A stretch of DNA of 64,000 nucleotides, from NCBI GenBank assembly GCA_013400155.1, contig VXBM01000129.1:1140963-1204962 (forward strand). The letters are read 5' to 3'. The position numbers and the translations under genes were made by a program. The notes under the pieces were generated by a model. The model was not told the DNA's origin. It was given only the letters and a program-made list of their open reading frames with translations, and ran no database searches. This DNA is from Helopsaltes ochotensis (lineage: Eukaryota > Chordata > Aves > Passeriformes > Locustellidae). Position 1 is the first letter of the stretch. Each line of letters starts with the position of its first letter. Below are positions 38,370-52,039 of this stretch, in pieces.

Positions 38370-38630
38370 GACTTCCAAGACAGCAACTCTGGGGCAAGCA
38401 TGAGGGTTGTAACTGTGAGACCGCAGCTCTGGGTCTTGCAGAATGATTTCCACCCCAGGATGGGAACTCTGGGGCTTCACGGGGACTTCTACCTAGGGAC
38501 AACAGCTTTGGGGCTTGCAGGAGAGTTCCCCACTGAACAATGGGGCTGTCTGGGTTTTCCTTCCAGCATGGCAGCTCTGGGGCTTGCAAGAGGTTTTTCC
38601 CTGCCTGTAAATGGGGCCATTGCAGGTCCA
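38370..38630. repeat. Minisatellite, 39-40 bp unit
   Basis: The anchor CTCTGGGG(C) recurs at 38387, 38427, 38467, 38506, 38546 (degenerate) and 38575, mostly 39-40 bp apart, with a shared GGCTTGCA following it and a TTCC/CCCC-rich second half. About six diverged units are present. Because the spacing is close to a multiple of three, the plus frame shows a repeating LGL-G-F peptide theme, but this follows from the repeat and does not show coding. Confidence 0.8.
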
Positions 38631-41600
38631 CCAGGATCAGCCCAGGGGTCCTCACACAGCCCTGGATGCAACTTCATTTTCTTCTTTTAGCACATGACCT
38701 AAATGTTTCCATGTTTAGATTACAGGCCTTTCAGGGTACAGTTTATATCCAGAGCAGTGACTATGTTGCGTTTAACTGAAATTGAAAGGAAGATCATGTG
38801 GAAATTTTTTAACAAAGAAGTTTTGTAAACAGTGTCTTGATACTATGGTGATGGGTTCTTAGAACTCCCGACTCCTTTTTTTCTTTCTATTCAATCCCTT
38901 ATTTTTCTTCCAAACATTCAGATTTTAGTCCTGTCTACATGGCAGTGTTGATTATACATTTCTGTGCATCTAACAAGTGCCAAGGAAATCAAACTTAGGA
39001 AGTAACAATGCTGGATGTACTTCTCAGCTGACTCTTTCACAGAAAGTGTTGGAGAGGGACAAATGCCTTTTCCTGCCAGGGGCCTCTGGATGTACACATT
39101 TGCTCTGGATTTGGGTGAACCACGAAGAATGGTCCGAATCTGACAAGGATGAGATTGCAATCTGAACAAGAAAATCCATTCCCAGACCAAAGGGCTCAGC
39201 TAGGTTGCATGTGGAAGCAACACCAAGGATACGCTTGAGGTCAGGTCCTCTGCTGTTTGCATCATCTTCCTGCTGAAGGCTCCCCTCTATCCAGTCTCTG
39301 TCTGCAGTCCACCTTCTCACCAGGATGAGCCTGAAGATGCTGCCTGCAGTAGGAAGAGCTGGACTGTCCTAGCAGCTTGAGCTTTGCTTGTGGATTATAG
39401 GATGTCTGATCTCAAACGCCCCTGGGCTTCAGGGCATGATCACCAGGAGTCTATTTGGGTAGGAGCAGCCAGCCTCGAGCATTTGATGCATCTGGGTGCA
39501 TCTATTCACCCTCACCAGAAAGACACTGCAGCAAATATAGGGGGCTGCTGCATTTGCTATCTAGCAAATTCTCCTCTCCCAGGTGAAAATATCCTCTGCT
39601 TCTTTTATACAGAAAAAGAGGAGAAAAATGCTTCCAAATAACTCACAGTCTGGATGGCTTCAACAGAAGCAAGAACAGGCACTTGGAGTGTAATAGAAGG
39701 ATTACTGTCATCACATATCATGGTCTGCAGGAGGACAAGCCTGATGTGCTGGGAGCTTTGTAAACATCTCGGACTACTTAGGGAATCTGCAACACCAGCT
39801 GAAAGGTTTGAAAATATATTTTTCCCAACTCATACATTTCCTTAATGGGTATGGACAAATCCAGGTCTGGAAGAAATCCAGTGACCGTGGTGAACTACCA
39901 TTGAAGAGGAGCAGATGCAATGGTTTTGTGCCTCCCTCTCCCTCACGGAATGATGCAATATCTCCTAAATTCCATGGGAGGGGAAAAAAGAAGAAAAAAG
40001 CCTATGCAACATAATAAGGATAAAAAGTTTGTTCCAATTTTCTCAGCCTCCAAACTTGGGCACAAGCCTATGTCTGCTCTATGCTGCAGTCTCATGGCCT
40101 GATTGAGTGACTGAGTGTTTTCTGTTTACTTCTTTTTCCAATCTCTTCCGTAAGCCAAAGATAAAGCCAGTATAGCTCCAGCTGTACTTTTGAACCCTTG
40201 TTTAAATGGGGTGGAAATAAATCTTAATGAGATTGTCCAGCCTTATTACCTTAAGTAGTATACCTCAAATGAACCCTGCTGAAGGCTGTAATTCCCTTCT
40301 GAGGTTTCAGTGACATGAGCAAGTGGATCATATTTCACTATTGTAGTTTGTGTCATCATTGGATGCTTGGTAGAATTGCATGTTTATCACATAAGAACTG
40401 GAGAAACACACCTTTAATAAAGATGCACAAAGAGTAGAAGATGCTTTCTGTTAATAAGTACAAAGAATTTTCTCATGATGTTCATTGCGAACAGAAAATT
40501 ACTTTGCATTTCTATGTCATGAGTATTCAGATGCAAAAAGTTTACTCTCATGAATTCTTGCAATTGGTTTCTTGAGGCTCCCTCTTTCCTCTCTGGATAA
40601 AATCAAGGTATTTTCCCAAGACTTGCTAGTGGGCAGAACAAGGAAGGCAGCAGCAGATGGGCAGAAATCGAAAAACCGAAGAAAGGCCAGAGAAGTCTCA
40701 GAGGAAGTGTCTCCAGCCAGCACCGTACTGCAGCAGAGACATCATTTATTTAGGATCCCTTGAGATCCCCATACACAGTTGAAGAGAGAATTTTTAAGAA
40801 GTGCTTGCCTTAGGTAACATGTAAAAAAGAAAGACGTGATCCTGAGTCTTTGGAAACCCACAGCAGCATCCCTCAGGGCACAAGGCACGTGCCCTGCACA
40901 TGAAGGGTGTGTGGGGGTCTAGTAGGTAGCAAGAAGAAATCAGTTTTTCCAGCCCTAACCCACTTGGCTGTGCAGCAAATGGAATTTCCACTCACATTGT
41001 GCCTACAGCATTCAAAGAATAACCCTCAAAATGAAGGTCGAGAGAAGAATCTCCTCCTTGTCTAAATTTAGGATAAGGCCTTGAAAGTACAGACAAGGCA
41101 GCCAAACATCAGCAGCAGCCAGAGAATTTAGCCAAGGGAGATAACTCCGTTCTGGTAAGTAGTTTTGGGAAATAATGGAAGGAGAAACAGGGATCTAATA
41201 ACCTCTTACTGAACTAAAGTTGACCTCCCTCTCTGGGCAGGAGCCTAGGACTGTCTCTGACAATCGTCTGAGCTCAGTGAGTAATTAGCACTCCTGGTGA
41301 TTTTTTGCACCTTTTATAGATATTTGATATTGGATCAACACAAAATTTGAGTACATGGGCTCATCAGATGCTATGAACTGCTGAGAGGACAGATCTGGGA
41401 CTCCTTGCAGATAACGTGATTTTGCACAGGAGAACAAGACTGAGCCTGCAGAAGCTGCATTGGAGCGTGCCTGCCCAGCTGTGTTCACTCCTTGGCATTC
41501 TCCAGGACTGACCTGTGAGCATGTTGGCCCATGGCAAGGTGCTGTGCTGGCCCCTCACTACAAACAGCTCCACTGGGGATTGTCCTGAGAACGAGGGCAC

Positions 41601-42191
41601 TGCAGGTGGCCCAGACCAGCTGTTTGGGTGGGCTGGGGGCCGTGCTGGGATGGACTCCTGCTACAGCCTTGTCTCACTCCTTGTGTGACTCGTTAAAACA
41701 CTCAGTTGCGTCCAGTTCTCCACTGTCCCTCAAGGCAGCCTTAGTAACAAAGGAGGTTGTAAATTGAGAAATCATCTCAGAACAAGGAAATATTTAAAGA
41801 TTTGACACCATATTCTAGGATGACCCAGCTGCTGAACTTCACTGGGAAAAAGAAGCAAATGCACATGCTCAACTCTTTTCTGTAGGAGAAAATAAAATCT
41901 GTTTAGTACAAACAAGTATTTTCTAACCCTGTATATCCCTTTGGACAAAATGGAGATGTTCAGCTCCTGGTTGCCTTTCTCTCACAGCCAGAGAGTCGTG
42001 AGTTTTCTCATTAATCTTGGGGTGCTCCTCTGCCTCCCTTCCTCTACAGGGACACCTGACCTTGGGAATGAGGGACATGGCACAGGAGCACATGTGCTCC
42101 TTCAGGAACTGGCTTTGTCTTTTGAAATCCCAATGGCAGAATGAAGCAAGGAGATGCTCTTGCTTAGGGTGTGATGATCTCTCTGCATCTC
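38631..42191. other. Non-coding stretch
   Basis: No gene supported. A plus-strand GTAAGT donor-like site at about 41156, after GATAACTCCGTTCTG, could end a non-coding RNA exon but lacks an obvious acceptor. Open frames at 39.4-39.9 and 41.4-41.8 kb are short and overlapping. Confidence 0.5.
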
Positions 42192-42701
42192 TGTCCCAGG
42201 TTACAATGCAAGATGTTCCCAAAGTATGTATCCTGTCACCATCTTCATGAGCTGTGGAAACCAGGTGGGGCAGCGCTTCCCTTATCTTCTGTTCATGGGC
42301 CCCTCAATGCCTCGCCCCATGACTCATAGGTAACTCAGAGATAACTCCTATCTCTGTTTAATGGGCAATCAAGGACCCACTGCATGACTCACAGAATGAG
42401 ATCATCCCATTGTGAGATGCTCTGCCCAGGGGGAGGAGCCAAGCATTCCCACCTGGATATAATGTGGATTTGGGACAGCACTGGGGCTTTTGCCTACTGG
42501 ATTTGTAGATGGCAAGAGCTACCAGACCTTCCTATGAGATCACTGCTTCAACAAGGCCACCTCATCTGGACAGCTACCACCACCCTAACTAACAGGGTGT
42601 CAGGTTGTACTATTGCATTTATTTTATTTTACTTTTTTTTTCTCCTGTTAAATTGTATTTCTGACTTGGAGTCTCTCACTGATTTTGCTTTCAAACCAGC
42701 A
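42192..42701 (+). mobile_element. Endogenous retrovirus LTR, solo
   Basis: Starts TGTCCCAGGTTACAATGCA and shares most of its first 270 bases with the minus-strand copy at 36053-36336. A TATA-like GGATATAATG sits at about 42455-42464, about 265 bp from the 5' end, followed by an R-U5-like part with a T-rich tract near 42610-42645. The 3' end is set near AAACCAGCA (about 42701) and is uncertain. No gag, pol or env sequence adjoins it on either side, so it is best read as a solo LTR left by recombination. No clear target-site duplication was found. Family is probably ERVL-like, from resemblance only. Confidence 0.75.
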
Positions 42702-45004
42702 AAATCCCCAAAGCCCAAAATGGTGCTGGATCCTTGCTGATATTAGTTATGTTTTGATTGGCCTGAGCAGGGAAACTCCTACTGTAGGGACTGAGACCAT
42801 GCCTCAGCAAAAAAATGTGTCATCTGGTCAATTTTCAGTGGTTTTCTCCTTCCAGTGTAGTGGGAAAACAGAGAAGAGCTGTTTTCTTATTGCTCACATT
42901 TTATTGGACATCAGAGTAATCAGGGAATAGTAAAGGACAGCAAAAAGACTCTCTGGCTCCTTTGTGTGCCAGGATGCTCCCCAAAGATCTAGAGAAACCA
43001 AATAATTTTAGGAGAGGAGTTTGCTGGGCAAACAAACACTCCTCCTGTGAAAAGCTGTGAGCAGATTGAATGCTTTCCCTGGAGTTTCCCAATTTTTCAT
43101 TAAATGACTCAAAATGAAAACATGCAGAAATGTGGTTGGTGTTTAAAAAGACAGCTTTTGTTAGAGAAATATTATTCTTCATCCTGCATTTGTGAGCACT
43201 GTATGCCTCAGTCTGCCATATGTGTTCCAGACATTGCATATTCTCTCACACTTTCCCACATGATGCTTCTCTCTAAGTCTTGGATGTTTAAATACCTGAT
43301 CAAAACATCTTTGCAAAAAAATCCCCACTCCCCAGTGGCATAACAAGCCCCATGTGTTGCTGACTGGGTGAAAATGGACAGTGCATAGACATTTTGAGAG
43401 CCACCAAAAAATCACAACCCAAGAAACCTGGATTTAGGAAAAAAAGTTATAACAAGCCTTAAGAGGTTCACGGTAAACATCAAAGATTTGGAAGCACTAA
43501 GAATAATCAAACAGTTTAGATGAGATTTCCCAGATGAGTGGTTTCTATTTCATCAATGCACTGCCTGGTTTTGAATAGTTATGCCTGAATATACCATTTC
43601 GAATTTATGATAGATGCAGGGAATAATAGTTTCCTTCTCAAAATCCTTTCCACATGTGATCCATATGCCTCCAGCACAAAGAGATTGTGGTATCATGCCT
43701 AAGTCATATGGGTGTCAGAAAGCCAGCTGACTATCATAGCAACAAGATGAACCTGGGAACCTCTGATTTGAGATAAAGAGCTGTAGAAATGACAGATTTA
43801 GTATCCCAAAGACAAGTTATCTGTATCAGAAGTGTTTGTGTGTGAGGCTCTTGATATTACAGAGCATCTCCAAGCAGTTGGGGAAATATCAAGTTATAAT
43901 TATAACAAGTACACTTATTGTTGGAGATCTAGTTATGAGGTGTTTGAGTATCTTACATTTTATGAGATATGTGTTTCCAATATGCTGGTTATCATAATAT
44001 CCCAGCTTCACCTGTTGAAGGTATTGAACATGGTAAAGTATACCATTCCAGAAAGATCAAGGACAATTTCAGGTTAAATTAGCTTGAAAAGTTCTGCTGG
44101 AAGCTGGATTGTATCTGTGCTCTTGAAGGGAGAAGAGTTGGTCCATGGAGCCACTGTGGGAACTCAGATTTTCTCAAATGGTCACTAATGGCATATTCCT
44201 CATCTCCTCATACTGGACCAGAGACCACAGGTCTGGATGGACATGTCCAGTGCTCACAGCTGCCAATGAAGTTTGAGTATGTGAAATACAGTGGTGTGCT
44301 GGGTGCTCTGAAAGAAGAGCTCATGGGCATCTCCTATTACACACCCACAGCTCTGGGAACCATTTTTGGCTTAATCTGACTGATGTGCCTCAGTCTCTCA
44401 CATATAGACTCTGAATAATTCTGCATCCCTGGCTCTTTGTGTGACTTCTTGCTGAGTCATATCTAGCAATGTTTCAGTAGGGGAAATATGGAACCTTCAC
44501 TAAGTTTTAATCAGTGCAAATATAAATACATTTGTCTGAGCAATTGTGCTGGGACAAAGTATGACTAATGCCTGGTACTTCCCATGCACCACAAGTGCTT
44601 GCTGGCAGGGCCTCACCCAGCAGATCTCACCAACCACACAGTACAGGGCTTTGGCTGCTGGTCTGAGGTGTACAGCTGAACTGAGACAGCCAGTTTGTAT
44701 TGATGGGTCAGGGCGATAAAGATATTTCTGATATTTTTGGGAGTTGTGATTCTAACTCATTGGACTGAAGGGAAAGGCTCCTCTTGATTTCAAAGAATCT
44801 GGGTCATGCTCCCAAAGCATGAGTGAGAGTTTATAAGCATGAGTGTGCAAATTATAAGTTTAACCTGAAGTCAGGTCCTTCATAACAACATGATCAAGCA
44901 CAACCTGAGATGCTCAGCTTGCTGTCACTGCTTTAGATTTTTGAGTCTCTGCCAAAAATTACTCAGTTGTTCAGATATTTTATACACAGGTCCTTTTGTG
45001 TGTG
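42702..45004. other. Non-coding stretch
   Basis: Nothing recognised. Open frames at 42.9-43.4 kb occur on both strands and are not supported by splice sites. Confidence 0.5.
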
Positions 45005-45048
45005 TGTGATTTTATTTCTTTATTTCTTTTATTTCTTTATTTTCTCAG
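45005..45048. repeat. T-rich ATTTCTTT low-complexity tract
   Basis: TATTTCTT-type units after a short TG run. Confidence 0.8.
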
Positions 45049-46788
45049 CAGACCTCTTCAGGCAAGTTGTCTGGCTGCAGGAGTTTTCACCTTCTGGCTC
45101 AGCAACAAGGATTTTATCATTTTCATAGTAACTATGTTAGTCACTGGGAAGTGTTCTGGGTATACTGTGTGATTGCAAAGCCAGAGCATATCCTGCAGCT
45201 CCACAAAGAACACATCACAAAGGATAAGTGTGCAAGCATATATTTATCTGTAAGATAGGTGAGAACCACAAGAAATGCCAAGTTTGAAAGTAGTGTCTAT
45301 GGTATTATGAGGGGATTTTGTGCCTAAACCTTTCAAATATTCTCCAAACTTAGTTTCATGCCTTCACAGTACCTGGTGAGGGTGAGCCTATGTTCTCCCA
45401 AGGAGCACTGAAGTGGTGGAAACATGAGCCATACAAAGAATGCTGAGAGCAGTGATGTGATGCTGGGGGTTCCCGCTTGGGCAGTGTGGAAAAGCTGCCC
45501 AAGATAAATCAGCCATTGGCACCTCTCTGAAATGCTCCCTGTTTCTTGTGATGGAGACAGCATTGTACTTCCCAAAGCCTTCTTGGAATTTGTTGTGACT
45601 CCTCAAAGGTCACAACCATTTTACCGAGCCTAGTTTGGAGTCTTCCGAGGAAGGGCTTGCTTTTCTTCCAAGAGCAATTGATGTGATTGACAGACCGTGT
45701 GCAGAACCAAAGAGCAGCTATGACCAGTCCCCGTGTGCCCTGCTGCCTCAACGGTGACTTCAGCTGCTCCCTGAAACCCGGGACTCCTTCGGGGAGCTGA
45801 GCCTGGGCGCTATTAATGTGTCCATGCCCAGCACCTGGCACTGGTCAGGAGCCCATTCCTCTGCCCCAGAGTTTCTTTCCTGCAAGAAAGCAAGCATGTG
45901 GGGGATCTTGATGGCCGTTTATGTGAGTTTTAGAGGAGGTCTGAGATGTAAGGTAATCCTTAATGCTACAAATTTAATTGTGGAAACCACTAGTGTGTGG
46001 TGAAGGAGCTGATCACAGTCTGTAAGAAAAAAAAATAACAGGGTCTGAGAAACAACTGAATATGATGATGAGAGGCTGGGCACTCACCAGGTTTTTGGGA
46101 GGGCACACTGAGCATTCAGTTTGCAGTCTGAATGGCAGAGGAAGGGAAGGGTGCCCCACCCTCTAAATTACTGCCTGTATAACAGGTTTGCAGCAAGAAA
46201 AGGCTCCAGACGTTAATTGCAATTGTGGTTTCTCAATACTGATGGCTTAACACACAATATGTTGGAAATACTGCAGATGTTATGAGGGATGGATGAGAGG
46301 AAGAGAAAAATCACATTGCTTGTGTTTTTGCATGCCTTAAGTTACTGTAAACATCATGGAATAAGACTGTTCAGAAATGTGCTGCACAGTGCAAGTGCTC
46401 TTGCTCACAGACCCTGGGACAAACTACAGCTTCCAAGTATTTCTGCAGATAAGGAAAATCCTCCCATTGGGGGATGGGGAAGGAGGGGAGGATCATTTGG
46501 GAAAGACTTAACATCTTCTGTATTTCCTAACTAGATCCTTAACCACCATCCCAGCAGCAAACATTCATGCAAACTTCTACTGCCTCTACTGATTGCCTGG
46601 AAGAGCTCTCCTCCTTCAGCACCCCTCCTCAAAGAAAAAAACAAACAAACATTTTCGCGTGAAAATGGGTGTTAATGTGTCTGCATGTCAAATACCCCCA
46701 CTTGGAGCCTCTGTGGCACATATCATGCATACTCACATTCTGCTTCAGAAAAGCAGTGGACTGGCACAGCCTCTGCTTACCAGCCGAA
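45049..46788. other. Non-coding stretch
   Basis: No gene supported. The minus-strand open frame at about 45509-45841 is 110 codons but overlaps other frames and shows no domain. Confidence 0.45.
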
Positions 46789-46836
46789 TAGTTAGACTAG
46801 TCCAGTCTAGTTCTAGTTCTAGTCTAGTTAGTCTAG
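46789..46836. repeat. CTAGTT/CTAGT low-complexity repeat
   Basis: AGTTAGACTAGTCCAGTCTA continues as repeated GTTCTA and GTCTAGTT words for about 48 bp; it is locally self-complementary. Confidence 0.8.
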
Positions 46837-49800
46837 AAGGAAACCACACCTGCTACTTTAAAGGCAGAGGCTGGAGATGAAGACTAACCCAGTGCCTGTG
46901 CTCAGGACACTCCTGGAACAGTCAGCTCCCACCAAACCACCACCAAGCCTGGAGGGACAAGACGTCCATGCTGGAGGAGAAAAACAGAGCTAACAACAGA
47001 GTTTGCCATTTTTCTAATTCCAGAGGTGGCAAACTTTTAAGCTAGTTGTCAGAAATAACTTTGAGTGGTAGAGAGGTGTTGTACTACACAGATATGTACA
47101 GACACACTGTTTGCCTAAGCTAGGCTGAACCCCTGTTGAGAACCCCCTAATACTGGGCTGCACCAGAGACCACCTTCTTTGCTTTTGATGACAAAGAACC
47201 AGCTTTTCCCTTTGTGGCATTTTGCCCAAGTGCAAATGGGGAGTTGCTCCTTGCCCTCTCTCTCTCCCAGCTCTCTCCCTTTCTCAGCACGGAAACAAAG
47301 CCCCACGGCTTTGAAAGCCCTGTCTGAAGGTGAGAACCCCGCCTCAGCAGGGAGCCCTTTAACCCAGGCTCAGCCCTCACCAGCATCTGAAGCAGGTGAA
47401 GGCTGCACCCAGGTGATTTTAACTCTTCATGGACTGTAGGCTGAATGTTTTGACTCGTGGGGTTGTCTTCCAGTGCTGTATGAACAGAGGGCTTTCCAGG
47501 CATACCTCTGGCAGGCTCCCAACCTGGTGTCTCCATGGGACTTGCTCATCACCATAAATCTACTTCTGGGGTTTCTCATGCTAAACATGGATTTCTGGGG
47601 TGCCAGAGTCACTCATTTTTCTTTGTGTGGTTGCCTGATCTTTGTGTTCCAAACCCTCTCTAAAGCTTTAAACCATAATGATTGCTTCATCACCATCAGT
47701 GTTTTCCCCCTAAATGCACAGACTCTGCTGCTCAAGGCAATGCTTGGACAGTCTGAGGACACACGGAATTCCTGGAGGGGGAACAGACCTGCTCAGAAGG
47801 AGATAATAGTGTCTGCGTAGAACTCCCAGCTGCCAAGATAATTCTGGTATTTCAATTCCATTTTCATCAAACTGTGGCAATACTCCCAGATATTATAATT
47901 GATTTTATTTTACCTGAGTATCCAAAGGCTTTCTGTCTTGTTCCCCCTCAACTTCAATTTTCAAAAATGTGATCCTTAGAAATGTATTAATATATATTAA
48001 TATTCAACAACATGGTCAACAAAATGTTGCATTTTCAATTAGTGACATCTGTATTTTGTGATGAAAGAATACTCTACTGGAAAATGTGTGACTGCTTCTA
48101 CCATTCATCTCCTGAGCTGACTTCCCCAATGCCAAAGGAAATGGCATTGCCAAGAGGTCCATATACCAAGATCAGAGTTTCTGTGTTTATCAGTCACAAA
48201 CCCTGATAAGTAATACAGATGAATAACATAGGTACTTGCCAGGTTCTCATCACCCCAGCACCCTGGGCTCACCTTCCCCTGGCAAGGGGTTGCTCCTGGG
48301 GAGCTCTGAGCATGCAAGCCAGTGCTGGTGGGCTTAGTGCAGTCAGGAGCTATGGCTCATCCTGCAGACCTCTCCTGAGATGCTCATCCTGAGATGCTCC
48401 CTCTCACTCCCAAGCTACAGCAGGTAACTGGCTTATGCTGGAAAAACCTTCCCCCTTCTCTGCTTATCCCCGAGTGCTAACTGCAGTCTGCACAGCCACT
48501 CTGCAAGGTGACTTCAGGCTGTTGCCTTTTACTGAGGGTCTCACCCTGCAAACTGTAATGCAGAAGCGGTGTTCCCCTAAGGGAAACATGGAGTTACCAG
48601 CAAAAAGATAGACATTCTTTACCAAGTCTAATGAAATGTTAATTTCAAGCACAGTCCTAATATGAGTATGTGGAAATGGAGCAATTTTATTTGACAGGAG
48701 TAGTGCTCATGCATGTGTTGGGTCATAATTTTTTTGTTACAGAAATGTATGTGGGCCGCATTTTATTCCCAGTAGCTGTTTAGAGACAGCCCAGCATGGG
48801 AGCTGGAGGTCTTGCTCACTAACAGCCTCTCTGGCTGAGATAAATGGACTCCCCATGACAGTGCCAAATGTGTTGAATTTCAGGAAATCTAAATTCCCAT
48901 ATTTTTCTGGGATATCCTAATTCTGAAAACACCAATTTTATCTACTGGCTCCAGTCGGTCTTAAAGACATGTTTGAAATATGCAATTTTAGCTCTGAAAG
49001 GAAGTATTTAGCTAAAGAGTCAGGAACATACTTCAGATGAAATGTCTTGCTTCCTCTTCTACTGAAACAAGGCAAATACAAGTTTGTGAGGAATTTTAAG
49101 TAAATTAGGTTAGATTCACATGCCACCTGCTGCAAAACAAGCTACATCAGTTCCGTTTCTTCCCTTCTTAGCCCTGCTGCAGTAAATAACAGAGAAAGTA
49201 TGCATATATGAGACTCCTGGTGTTCTTCAGCATTATAATCTTCATCTGTTATGGCTCAATACCCTGTGTTATTTCAACAGTAGTGTTATCCACATGAAGT
49301 TACCTAAATTATTCAAAGTCAGTCTGTGGCTGAAAGGGGAAAGAAAGAAAAGAGGCACTTGAAGAACCTTTGCATGACTTCAGAGGTTTTTCTGAAGTCA
49401 AAAGGTTTGTGTTAAGAACCAGAACCACCATGACTCATATATTCCTAATCAAAATGCTGGGTGCGTGAAAAGCTGTTCAGTCGTTCAGAGACTGAACTAC
49501 GACTCCTTACAAGAGGAAAATAATACACACAGGGGGAAGCACTTAAATAATTGATGTGCTTTTCTTTTATCTGCTTGTAGGAGTGACAAGAAATCTATGT
49601 AGCTGGCACTAATGGATAGCATCTGTATGTCAATAATTGCTAATGAGGAAGAAATAGGAGAGCATTTGTCCTGAAGTGACTGATCTTTCTTTATCTCCCT
49701 GTGTTACAATGGGAATTTATTAGTGTAAATTTTAGAATTCTGTTCCCTTTCAAATCTCAAAAGGCTTTCAAATGCCTTTTTTTGATATGAATTCAATACA

Positions 49801-52039
49801 AAATTACTATACCCTTGCTTACATGTAATCTGCATTCTGGCATTTAAGATCCTTTTTTTTATATCTTCTGTACTTCACTCAAACAACAAAACAAAACTTT
49901 GTTTGTATCACATGTTTAATTTTCCATTCCACAACAGAGAAAGGGTGCAGCCACACTGGAACTGAACAGAAACCAGTAATTTAAAAATACCCAATGCTTT
50001 CATCATGAAAAATTGCATAACCATTTCCAGCACTGAAGTAGGATAGTCTTACTGAATAAAGTCTCTTGAAAAATTATTGGTGTATCAAGCCACTCATATC
50101 CAGCTATTTAAGTCAAAGATTGTATTCAGCCATTCCCTCCAAGTTGCTTTTCTGAGGGAACAATTACACAGCTGTTCCTGCTGCATTCTTGTGTGGGCTG
50201 AAAGCAGTCTAAAAACTCTGGCATTAATTTCCTGTAACTAAAAAGTGCAGTTCCCCAGGTTGTTTGTGAGGTATACCCTTTGCAAAGAGGTTACTGAAGC
50301 CATGCATACACTTGACACTAATATTGTGCTTTGGCTAAATTTATTTATAGCCATGTGCATGTGTATACACGGGCGCATGCACAGGGCTGTAGGGTTTGTG
50401 TTAGAAGCAGGGCTCTGGATTGCAGCCACATTGCAGTGCTAATGATATCTGTCACTGCACCAACTTTTTAGCTGCATTATCTGGCTGCATTCAAAACCAA
50501 GGATTTTGGAAGTACAGTTCCAGCTTTGCTATGCTCGTTGGATTCAGCAAAGGGGCATTTCTGCACTAGTGTACACTAATAAGTGTATTAGAAAGTTTGA
50601 TGATGATTTTTTGCAAGTCTTTTTATGGAGTGTTAAATTTTAAACTGCTGAAGTTTTGAACTTTGACCTAGCTAGTCAAGGAGCAATAGCTGCAAAGAGA
50701 ATTATTTCAGAATTCCTTGACATGAAAAGCTGTCAGCAACTGGTTCACTAAGATTGCTTAATAACTCTGATGGAGTACCACCATTTCACTCTCTACTGCT
50801 GGTTTTGTGCATACTTTTATATGAATATATGCATCCACAAGTCTATAAGTACAGGAACCAGAATATTTTGCAAGGTCCAAGAAGCAGATGTCCCTTGGGA
50901 CAGGTTGGCTGTGTCTGGCATGGGGCAGGGCGAGCTTTGCTTCTTGGGAGCAGGCCTGGAAGCAGGGCTGGGCAGCATGGGAGAATTACTGGGGAAACAG
51001 AGAAATAAACCTTTGCTCTGCGTCTGCTGGCACATTTCTGATCCACGTCTAAACATCACTTTAATTTTCATTCCTGCCCATAGAAAATTTCTTCCTTCCC
51101 TCAATGCATCCATGAATGTTTTTCTGGCAGAAAACTCGAAGGTCCTTTCAGCAGCAAAGGTAATTGAGATATCAGTAACTGCTGCACACACGATGCCATG
51201 CACTCTCAATATCAGTTTCATCATTAATATCAGATGCCAGCTGATGCTGTCACCCTGAAATATCCCACTCCCAACTCAGAGTGCTTAATAAGCAAACTGG
51301 GGCCAGGGCCTTAAAATCAAAGCTTGGAGAAGCAAAGCTTTGCTGGTTAACAGTTCACCCATTTGAGCAGGTAAGCAGGAAATACTCATTTTCATCTCTC
51401 CTGTCTTCAGCGGATAGCAACAGCCCAGGGAATTGTGCATGGTGCAGCTCACTCTGCACCATATACATAATTTATATTTTTCCACTCTAGTTATGAGCGT
51501 GCCGTTTCTGGACTTGGAATTTGCTTTGTTAAATGGAAGCAGAGAGAGGAGGAAAAAGAAAAACACTGCAGCAGCCTTCTCCTTCTCCAGCTGCACTTTT
51601 TAGCTCAGAGCCTCATCTTTGATGGACAGCCTTCACAGACCAATGGAACAGGAGTCCTACACAGTGCATATTGTATATACATACACATGTGAAAAGATAA
51701 GTGCTTGCCATGGCAAAAGAAAAAATAAAAGGTGTTTCCAGTAGTCCATCTCTTTATTAATAAAATGCCCTGAGAGAGAATTAGGTTATCATTTTGACAA
51801 GAATTTCCTTTTCTACAGGCAGCCTAGGTAATATTTACAGTTCCCATAGAAGTTTTTTAAAAAGCAGCTGAGAAACCTGCTTCTTGCTGGCATGCTCTTC
51901 TGCTCAGTGAAGTTTGACAGATACAGCCCTACGCTCTAGCAAAAGATTCCTTCCCAGGTAAAGGCAAAGTGTGTAATGCACTCATTTTAAAAAATAATGT
52001 ACATTTCTGTTCCCTTTCAGCAAATAAAGCCTTTCCATT
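46837..52039. other. Non-coding stretch
   Basis: No gene supported in about 5.2 kb. A near-perfect duplication of CCTGAGATGCTC lies at 48374-48400. The segment 49540-49720 is complex, low in CpG, has ATTGAT and TAATTG-type cores and could be a conserved element. Overlapping open frames at 47.1-47.8 and 50.7-51.3 kb show no domain. Confidence 0.45.

Noticed and set aside
38109..38690. 193-codon plus-strand open frame
   Set aside because: Its main body is the 39-40 bp minisatellite; the other strand is equally open.
39764..39785. TGTAAACATCT resembling the miR-30 seed
   Set aside because: Match ends after the seed and no hairpin partner is seen nearby.
36336..42192. A full provirus between the two LTRs
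   Set aside because: The LTRs are in opposite orientation and no gag, pol or env-like sequence lies between them.
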